33,447 nt of DNA from Desulfurococcaceae archaeon (GTDB lineage: Archaea; Thermoproteota; Thermoprotei_A; Sulfolobales; Desulfurococcaceae), in NCBI GenBank assembly GCA_020833245.1, contig JAJHQQ010000007.1, forward strand, positions 1 to 33,447. Direction: 5' to 3'. Of this stretch, positions 26,803-33,447 are shown piece by piece (positions within the stretch are counted from its first letter, which is position 1; every line of letters starts with the position of its first letter). Position numbers and translations under genes: made by a program. The notes under the pieces were generated by a model. That model had not been told where the DNA came from and made no database searches. It saw only the letters and a program-made list of their open reading frames with translations.

Positions 26803-28227
26803 TTGAAGACCTATTTGACTCCTACTCGTAACAGGGTGGAGTGCGTGGTTGAGAGGCTTAGAGGAGATGTTGCCATAGTTGGCGCAGGTGTTGCCGGGCT
26901 GTACAGCGCCGCGATCCTCGGGTCAATGGGGTGGAGAGTTATATTAGTAGAGAGTAAGTCTGGGAGCGAAATAGGCAATAAAGTGTGTGGTGACGCTATT
27001 GGAGTACACCACTTCAAGGAGTTAAATCTAGAAGTGCCTCCTAGCGTTATAGACCACGAGTACAGCGGAGTAGTAGTCTACGCGCACAGTTTAAAACACA
27101 GTGTTATTGTTCCAGGTGAGGGTGTTAGTGTAAACAGATTGAAGTTTGGTCAGTGGCTACTAAAGCAGGCACTCGACTTGGGTGTTAAGCTCTTAGATAG
27201 GCACAGTCTACTAGACGTGAGAGTTGGAGAGAGGGGTGTTGAGTCTATAAGAGCCCGGGAAGTAGGGGGTAGAGTTGTAGAGATCGAGGCCAAGGCTTTT
27301 ATTGACGCCTCTGGCGCTAAGCCGGCGATAAGGAGTAAAGTACCCCTCGAGTGGCCTGTATCCGAGAGGCCTTATACAACGGACTTCAACTTAGCGTATA
27401 GAGAAGTCGTAGAGCTCAGTAAGCCGGTTGAGTGGCTTGACGTTAACTACGCGGCTATAATACTAGACACTAGAGTAGCGCCTGGAGGCTATTGGTGGGT
27501 TTTCCCCAAGAGTAAAGACGGATTAATCGTGAACACCGGGCTTGGCGTTGTGTGGAGTAGTGGTAATAATCCACGTTTAAACTACGAGAAGTACGTTAAG
27601 CAGGTATTTCAGGGCAGAGTACTCCACGCTGGGGGTGGATTAGTACCGACGAGGAGACCTCTACCAACGCTTGTCTGGAGAAACCTCGTAGTTATCGGAG
27701 ACGCAGCCTACACTGTTAACCCAGTTCACGGGGGAGGCATAGGGTCGTCAATGCTCTCAGCGGCAATAGCCTCTAAGCACTTAAACAGCGCTCTCGAGTC
27801 TGGAGTTGTAGATGAGAACTCGCTGTGGCAGGTTAACGTGGACTACATGAGGGCTTACGGGGCGAAGCAGGCTAGGCTAGATGTGCTTAGAATGTACATG
27901 CAGAAACTCAGCAACGAGGACTATGAGTGGATTATTAGAAATAAAATTGTGAGTGGAGGAGACGTATACGAGCTCGGTACTCGAGGAGACTTAGCCGAGA
28001 GAGTAGTACACTCTCTCTCATCTCTAATAAAGCTACTCGGAAGACCGAGTTTACTTAACGAGCTACGCGTTGTGAGGAGCTACATGAAGAGGATCTCAGA
28101 GCTCTACACAGAGCAGTACCCTCAGACACCACGCGAGTTGAAAGCGTGGATTAGTAGAGTTGAGAGCTTAATTGAAGAGTACGCTCGACAAATCGGATAT
28201 GAGAGGGGAGAAATCGTTAAATGGTAG
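26803..28227 (+). CDS. FAD-dependent oxidoreductase, geranylgeranyl reductase-like
   Basis: DVAIVGAGVAGLYSAAILGSMGWRVILVES, NKVCGDAIG, GGYWWVFPKSKDGLIVNTGLG, LVVIGDAAYTVNPVHGGGIGSSMLSA. Confidence 0.9.
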   Translation: MKTYLTPTRNRVECVVERLRGDVAIVGAGVAGLYSAAILGSMGWRVILVESKSGSEIGNKVCGDAIGVHHFKELNLEVPPSVIDHEYSGVVVYAHSLKHSVIVPGEGVSVNRLKFGQWLLKQALDLGVKLLDRHSLLDVRVGERGVESIRAREVGGRVVEIEAKAFIDASGAKPAIRSKVPLEWPVSERPYTTDFNLAYREVVELSKPVEWLDVNYAAIILDTRVAPGGYWWVFPKSKDGLIVNTGLGVVWSSGNNPRLNYEKYVKQVFQGRVLHAGGGLVPTRRPLPTLVWRNLVVIGDAAYTVNPVHGGGIGSSMLSAAIASKHLNSALESGVVDENSLWQVNVDYMRAYGAKQARLDVLRMYMQKLSNEDYEWIIRNKIVSGGDVYELGTRGDLAERVVHSLSSLIKLLGRPSLLNELRVVRSYMKRISELYTEQYPQTPRELKAWISRVESLIEEYARQIGYERGEIVKW

Positions 28228-28787
28228 TGTGTGGGGGAGTAGACTTAGCGGCGAGGCCGCACAGGCCTACAGGAGTAGCTGTTGTAAAGGCGAGTAGTGA
28301 CTTCAAATTCGAGTTACTACATGCAAGTGAAGTCTACTCTAACGAGGACATAGTTGCCTCTATAGTCAAGTACAGCCCCGTTGCGGTGGCTATAGACTCC
28401 CCTCTATCCACGCCCAAGAGGGGGTGGCTGAGAGAAGTGGACTACGCTCTAATAAGATCAGGTTTCAGGGTCTTGCCACTGGCCTGGAGAGCAATGTCTG
28501 AGTTGACTCTCAGGGCTCAGAGACTCGTCAAGATCTTTGAGAACTACGGTATAGAGGTTATTGAGACTCACCCGCGTAGTAGCGTTTATTCTAGTAGTTG
28601 TAGTACTGTGCAAGAGCTACTCGGAGTACTGGGGCTTAACCCTCCGAGAGAACTAACACGCCACGAGGCAGACTCCGTAGTGGCGTCTCTCGTCTGCGTT
28701 TACTACAAGAGCGGTAAGGCGCTAGTCTTTAAGGCTAGTGACGGGGAAATAGCGCTACTGCCCAGAATTTGCTCCCAGCCGCTCTAA
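28221..28787 (+). CDS. DUF429 family protein (predicted RNase H-fold nuclease)
   Basis: GGVDLAARPHRPTGVAVV, AVAIDSPLSTPKRGWLREVDYALIRSGFRVLPL, IEVIETHPRSS, RHEADSVVASLV. Confidence 0.88.
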   Translation: MVVCGGVDLAARPHRPTGVAVVKASSDFKFELLHASEVYSNEDIVASIVKYSPVAVAIDSPLSTPKRGWLREVDYALIRSGFRVLPLAWRAMSELTLRAQRLVKIFENYGIEVIETHPRSSVYSSSCSTVQELLGVLGLNPPRELTRHEADSVVASLVCVYYKSGKALVFKASDGEIALLPRICSQPL

Positions 28788-29732
28788 TTCCCGTGAAACC
28801 AGGTTAGCCACGTATACTAGGAGTAGATTCCCGCGTAGTCTAGAGAGTAGCCTAATAAACCACGGAATTCGAATTTTTGACCCAGCTGCGTACGGGTGCC
28901 CACCACCTCCAAGCCTAATCGCGAGGTCTCTAATAGCTACTTCTCTACTCCTAAAGCTCAGTTTACCGTCGCTCGAGGCTACTACTACTACGTTGACGCC
29001 GTATCTCCCCATAATGTACGGTGCTATGAAGCTACTGTCAACAGTATTGTCGCCTCTAACCACCGCGATCTTGTAGCTCTTCCCAACACTCTTAGTAAAC
29101 ACGGCTAGACTACTAGACAGTAAACTTAGCTCTCTATCAATGTGCTCCTCGACTCTAGAGTTAAACTCTCTACTCCAGTACTCGCCGCTAGCAATACGCA
29201 CGAGTACTCTCCTCCTCCAGGAGTCCTTGTCTCTACGCCTCACAAGCCTAATGTAGTAGGGGCCGAGCCAGTGGTCGAATCTCCAGAGGTCTCCAGCGCA
29301 CACTCCCCTAGTTAATTGCTCAATAAACACGTAGTCAACGTGACTTCTGAGAGGCGGAGTGTACTTTGCTACTACTCCCGTTGCGCAAGTAGACGTGTCT
29401 ACGTGTAGTTTTACACCGAGCTCACTTACACTGCGAACCCAGTTCTCGTTCCAAACGTGGTGATCGTACCACACAACGTCAACCCCCTTTTCCCGTAGAG
29501 CTCTGAGTTGCTCTAATAGCTCACTGAGAATGCTCGGGTTTACACCGAGGTCTGCTATAACCACTCTCTTGTACTCTGATCGGCTAGCTCGGTTCACAGT
29601 GTAGTGGAGATTATATGGCTCAGTAAAGTACACTGCGGCCTCGGGGTTATCTCTCAAGTAGAGGTAGAGACCCGCTGCAGCTACTCCATCAGCATCTCCG
29701 TGTGTAATAATCGCCTCCACTCTCACCACCAC
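28755..29732 (-). CDS. DHH-family phosphoesterase
   Basis: ITHGDADGVAAAGL, VVIADLGVN, VVWYDHHVW, IRLGGGGHPYAAGSKI. Confidence 0.92.
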   Translation of the reverse strand: MVVRVEAIITHGDADGVAAAGLYLYLRDNPEAAVYFTEPYNLHYTVNRASRSEYKRVVIADLGVNPSILSELLEQLRALREKGVDVVWYDHHVWNENWVRSVSELGVKLHVDTSTCATGVVAKYTPPLRSHVDYVFIEQLTRGVCAGDLWRFDHWLGPYYIRLVRRRDKDSWRRRVLVRIASGEYWSREFNSRVEEHIDRELSLLSSSLAVFTKSVGKSYKIAVVRGDNTVDSSFIAPYIMGRYGVNVVVVASSDGKLSFRSREVAIRDLAIRLGGGGHPYAAGSKIRIPWFIRLLSRLRGNLLLVYVANLVSRELERLGANSGQ

Positions 29733-29795
29733 TATTCTCTACGATTTACTGCTTTTCCCTGTGTACTCTCTTTAATGCACACTGTGGAGTTATAA

Positions 29796-29804
29796 CTTTA
29801 TAAA
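29796..29804 (+). promoter_or_regulatory. TATA box candidate for the small HTH gene
   Basis: CTTTATAAA about 37 nt upstream of the GTG start at 29841. Confidence 0.5.
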
Positions 29805-29840
29805 CCCTTAACCACCGATCTTGTCTCAGGGGGATCAGGT

Positions 29841-30026
29841 GTGAGTGAAGTTAAGACTGTAAAAGAGAGATTACTGGAGTTTCTAAAGACGCAGAGTAAG
29901 CCTCTAATGCCGAAAGAAATAGCTAAGTTAACGGGATTAAACTACAATACTGTGAGAGCTAGGCTTCACGACTTGAGAAAAGAGGGTAAAGTAGAGAGAG
30001 TAGAAGAGGGCTGGAAGGCTAAGTAG
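29841..30026 (+). CDS. Small winged-helix DNA-binding protein (61 aa)
   Basis: ERLLEFLKTQSKPLMPKEIAKLTGLNYNTVRARLHDLRKEGKVERVEEGWKAK. Confidence 0.85.
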   Translation: MSEVKTVKERLLEFLKTQSKPLMPKEIAKLTGLNYNTVRARLHDLRKEGKVERVEEGWKAK

Positions 30027-30048
30027 CAACTCTACTCTCAAATAAAAT

Positions 30049-30060
30049 TTCTCTTTTTAA
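30049..30060 (+). terminator. Pyrimidine/T-rich terminator-like tract after the small HTH gene
   Basis: TTTCTCTTTTTAACTAATTCTCTTCTC stretch following the stop codon at 30026. Confidence 0.35.
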
Positions 30061-30117
30061 CTAATTCTCTTCTCTATAATTCTAGAGTAAAAAGTCATTA
30101 AAGGTGTTTTTAGCGCG

Positions 30118-31650
30118 TTGTACAAGACAGGCTTCACTGCGGATTTCACCTGGAAGATGATTAGTGACCCGCTCTACAGCTACGTTTACTTTAACGTTGA
30201 AGTCGAGGAGCCAATTATTAACACCCTACTCCTCCAGAGACTGAGATACATTATGCAGCTTCAAACAGCGCACTTAGTGTACCCTGGCGCTGTCCACACG
30301 AGGTTTCAGCACAGTATAGGGGTTCTACACTTGAGTGGAGTAGTCGCGGAGGACATGGTCTTCAAGACCACTTCTCTATACGGCACTCAGGCCCTTGAGG
30401 GATACGACCCCGCGACTCTTATTGAGGCGACTCGCCTTGCTGGACTACTACACGATGTAGGTCACGCCGCGTTTAGTCATGCTTTTGAGCAGGCTGTTCT
30501 CTGGAGGAGGAAATTGCCTCTCGAAGTATCTAATCACGAGAGAATAGGTGTTAAGCTAGTTGAACTAGCACTAGGGGATTACGTAGATAAGGCTAGTAGA
30601 AACCTACCTGGCTTACGTGAAGTTCTACTCGCACTACTCGGTGTAAGTGAGCCTCGCGGAGTGCTGAGAGTTTTTAGGTGGATTGTGAGAGATGGGCCAT
30701 ACCCAACCGACGTACTAGACTTCTTGAGGAGAGATAGCTATTACGCCGGCACACCTGAGTATGGCTATGTATCCTATGAGAGGCTTTACAAGAATACTTA
30801 TCCACTAATAAGTGGGGATAGGGTTGCACTAGTACTAGATAGAATAGCGCTCGGCGGCTTTAGACAGTACATGCACGCGAAGATAAGCATGTATGAGCAC
30901 GTCTACTACCACAGTGTGTGCAGGTCCTTTGATAAAATACTCTACAAGGTGCTAGAAGAGCTAGACAGCGAGCTCGACTTAACGGGGCGTGTAATAGGCG
31001 TTCTGAGAGGCGATCTCGAGGGATACTTGGAGTTAACAGACACACTACTATATAGTGTAATGATGCGTAAAGCCCTCTACGAGGCCACGGGTGAGATTGG
31101 TAGGTTGTGTCGGAGAATACTAGTCGAGAGGAAACCAGAGTATAGGCGTGTCGGGAGAGAGGTGATCTTGTCCGCGAGGAGCCCGGAGCTAGTTAAGACT
31201 ACTCTGAAACTAGTAGTTAACTACGAGTATAAGCAGAAAGTGACTAGTGAAATAGAGGAGTACTTAGCTGAGAGGATAAGGGGGCTTGGATTACAGCGCG
31301 AAGACATATGGGTAGACGTGTTAGACGTCACACCCCTGCCGAGATCACTAGTATACCCTGGAGGGGAGTCCCCGGGCTTAACTCAAGTGTTCTACTTGGG
31401 CAAGAAGACAGGTAGGAGTATAGTTGTCAGCGAGGAGTACAATGTCCTGCGTGAGGAGTTCCCACTAGAGGTCATTTTCAGAGCCTACGTTAAGAGAGAG
31501 AAGTATGAAGGTGGCTTAGAGGCGAAGTTCTCGACGCTAATGCTAGACGCAGTGAAGAGCGTTCTAGGAATAGTTGAGAAACCCGAGTCTAAGATACTTG
31601 AGGAAATAATAAGCACTGGGGACGTAGAGAAGTACAGGCTTACAATGTAG
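30118..31650 (+). CDS. HD-domain phosphohydrolase (dGTPase-like family)
   Basis: HTRFQHSIGVLHLSG, GLLHDVGHAAFSHAFEQ, NHERIGVKLVEL, DVLDFLRRDSYYAG. Confidence 0.92.
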   Translation: MYKTGFTADFTWKMISDPLYSYVYFNVEVEEPIINTLLLQRLRYIMQLQTAHLVYPGAVHTRFQHSIGVLHLSGVVAEDMVFKTTSLYGTQALEGYDPATLIEATRLAGLLHDVGHAAFSHAFEQAVLWRRKLPLEVSNHERIGVKLVELALGDYVDKASRNLPGLREVLLALLGVSEPRGVLRVFRWIVRDGPYPTDVLDFLRRDSYYAGTPEYGYVSYERLYKNTYPLISGDRVALVLDRIALGGFRQYMHAKISMYEHVYYHSVCRSFDKILYKVLEELDSELDLTGRVIGVLRGDLEGYLELTDTLLYSVMMRKALYEATGEIGRLCRRILVERKPEYRRVGREVILSARSPELVKTTLKLVVNYEYKQKVTSEIEEYLAERIRGLGLQREDIWVDVLDVTPLPRSLVYPGGESPGLTQVFYLGKKTGRSIVVSEEYNVLREEFPLEVIFRAYVKREKYEGGLEAKFSTLMLDAVKSVLGIVEKPESKILEEIISTGDVEKYRLTM

Positions 31651-31663
31651 TGGTGTACTAGTA

Positions 31664-31918
31664 TTGAAAGCTATACTATACGTTACCCCTAAACCAGAGC
31701 AGTACAAAGTGACAATCTACCTGTATAGTGATGACGGTAAACTAGTTGAGAACAGTGTCTACGATGGAATTAAACACATTGTTATCGAAGAGTGCACCGT
31801 GAGGTTGAGTAGTCAAATAGTTTACGACGAGGTATCGCTCGTAGTAGACGCAGAGAAGATCGCGGTTAACAAGAGAGGAGAGAGTGTACTAGTTATTAGA
31901 GGTGCTGGTAAGGGGTAG
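31664..31918 (+). CDS. Small hypothetical protein
   Basis: 84-aa ORF immediately downstream of the HD gene, beta-rich, tightly spaced. Confidence 0.6.
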   Translation: MKAILYVTPKPEQYKVTIYLYSDDGKLVENSVYDGIKHIVIEECTVRLSSQIVYDEVSLVVDAEKIAVNKRGESVLVIRGAGKG

Positions 31919-31922
31919 TGTC

Positions 31923-32345
31923 TTGAAACTTACACTTGGAGACTTTAAAGTCGAGTCCTCGAAGAGTAGGAGTGGAAAACACGTCTCAATTAGTACTCTA
32001 CTTGTATATAAGAAGAAAGAGGGCCTACTACCCTACACTAAGTGCTTAGTATCCGAAGCCCCCACGAGCCCACTGTACAGGAGGGGTAGTGCTAAGCTCG
32101 TGAAAATAGAGGTTGATCACGGCGACCTCGTAGTCTACGTTCACTTGGTTAAGAATTTTAAGGGCGCAGTTAAAGGTTACTTAAATGTCTACAGTTCAAA
32201 GGGGGAGCTTCTCTACAGAGCTAAGTACTGTGATGGAGTAGTGAGGTTTAGTAAAGGAAACCCCGTATACGCGTGGCTTGTGAGAGTAGTCTTAGACGCT
32301 ACTAAAACCCCTGTTAAAGCAACTTATCTAGGCGATGAAAAGTGA
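31923..32345 (+). CDS. Hypothetical protein (TTG start at 31923 likely)
   Basis: ORF 31902..32345; in-frame TTG at 31923 right after the upstream stop; ends overlapping the next gene. Confidence 0.6.
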   Translation: MKLTLGDFKVESSKSRSGKHVSISTLLVYKKKEGLLPYTKCLVSEAPTSPLYRRGSAKLVKIEVDHGDLVVYVHLVKNFKGAVKGYLNVYSSKGELLYRAKYCDGVVRFSKGNPVYAWLVRVVLDATKTPVKATYLGDEK

Positions 32346-32719
32346 GCGAGCTCGTAGCTCTCGTTGAGAGAATGATCAAGGCGTTTAGGAGCTTCGGGTA
32401 CTTCTTCTTTGAAGACAAGGAGTTACAGCGCGTGAGAGATGTCTTGGTGAAAGCCGAGATAGACAAGCTCGTAGAAGTCAAGCCTGTAGACGATAAGTAC
32501 CCATACATAGTCGCGGTAACAGCGTCACGCAGGAATTTAGAGCACGAGTGTGTTAGTAGAGTTGACTCACTCCTAGCTAAGGGTAGTATATCCCAGGATG
32601 AGTACAAGAGGTATAGGAGAGAGCTAATTGAGCAGTGTATAATTAGCTTAGAAAAAGAGCGTGTTAAAGAAATAGTAAAAATGCTTGAAAACTACTTAAA
32701 TAAGATAAAACAGGGTTAA
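32342..32719 (+). CDS. Hypothetical protein, helix-rich
   Basis: 125-aa ORF with 4-nt stop/start overlap with the upstream gene. Confidence 0.6.
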   Translation: MSELVALVERMIKAFRSFGYFFFEDKELQRVRDVLVKAEIDKLVEVKPVDDKYPYIVAVTASRRNLEHECVSRVDSLLAKGSISQDEYKRYRRELIEQCIISLEKERVKEIVKMLENYLNKIKQG

Positions 32720-32721
32720 GC

Positions 32722-33267
32722 TTAAATCCTTAAGAGAGCTATGCTCCTCAAGACATCAGCGACGTCTTCACACCTATCTGCTGCTTCCTCAACTAGATCT
32801 ACTACCTCCTTTGCGAGCATACAGGTAGATGTCTTAGTTTCATCGCAGTGCCTATATACTTCTCTCAGAGCATTAACTCTCACATCGTCAACCTCTTCTT
32901 CGAGAGCTTCTATTTTATTGCAGAGCTCAAGCACACTCTTCTTGTCCTCATGAATGAGCTTATTAGTAGCCTCTAACACCAGCTTATAAGCTTCTAGAAC
33001 ACTATTAGCCATTTTAGCAACAAATTCAAGTACACTACTCGGAATATTATCATATATTGCGAGCTCTAAGCGCCGAGTCCACCCCTTAGCCTTTGAGGCT
33101 ACATCGTCACTGACTAGTATAAGTCTAATAAGCTCCTCTCTATCCACCGCGTGGAAAACACCTGTGACGAGCTCTGCGAGAATTCTCCTCTTCACATTAT
33201 CCGCCTCTCTTTCTAGTCTAAAAACCTCAGCCCACTCAGCTTCAAGTCTCTGTTTATCACTACTCAT
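32722..33267 (-). CDS. DUF47/PhoU-like protein; N-terminus probably extends upstream to about 33393
   Basis: LEREADNVKRRILAELVTGVFHAVDREELIRLILVSDDVASKAKGW...ALEEEVDDVRVNALREVY; the same frame is open upstream: TSTWLWVSRFKGREALNLYLEHAKLVLGVIDHAYRALQAYM. Confidence 0.8.
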   Translation of the reverse strand: MSSDKQRLEAEWAEVFRLEREADNVKRRILAELVTGVFHAVDREELIRLILVSDDVASKAKGWTRRLELAIYDNIPSSVLEFVAKMANSVLEAYKLVLEATNKLIHEDKKSVLELCNKIEALEEEVDDVRVNALREVYRHCDETKTSTCMLAKEVVDLVEEAADRCEDVADVLRSIALLRI

Positions 33268-33447
33268 ATAGGCTTGTAGAGCTCTATAAGCGTGATCAAT
33301 AACGCCTAAGACGAGCTTTGCGTGCTCTAAGTAGAGGTTTAATGCCTCTCTCCCCTTAAACCTAGAGACCCAGAGCCACGTTGACGTAATAATTTCACCC
33401 CGTAAAGTAGTTGAGCACGGTGTAATATATTATTCCAAGTAGAGCTG

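Overview
Gene-dense window from a hyperthermophilic crenarchaeon-like genome (probably Desulfurococcales; this is inferred from gene content, TATA/SD architecture, an intron-containing tRNA and many overlapping genes). About 40 protein genes can be supported. Recognisable ones include radical SAM, aldo/keto reductase, YkgJ-like, PriL primase, MoaD/ThiS-like, GNAT, DtdA, Taw3, MetRS-beta, ADP-forming acyl-CoA synthetase, NAPRTase, YjbQ, Hsp20, YfcE, uridine phosphorylase, PfkB kinase, NIP7-like, NSUN methyltransferase, DUF72, phosphohexomutase, AMP phosphorylase, geranylgeranyl reductase-like, DUF429, DHH, HD and DUF47. There is also a tRNA-Thr(UGU) with a ~30-nt intron. No CRISPR array, rRNA or intact transposon was seen. 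Best leads: (i) a C/D-box sRNA-like element followed by a foldable three-way-junction RNA directly upstream of priL; (ii) a PfkB kinase whose natural GTG start is followed by an in-frame UAG at codon 3, with no canonical start before the conserved N-terminus; (iii) a DUF47 gene whose conserved N-terminal helix also lies upstream of any canonical start; (iv) a metallophosphoesterase-fold protein with nearly all metal ligands replaced, inside a NAPRTase/nucleotidyltransferase operon; (v) an unlisted 54-aa Cys-rich protein coupled to a YkgJ-like gene and sharing a CSKC-x5-C motif with a nearby Lrp-like regulator; (vi) decayed coding sequence in the only large intergenic gap.
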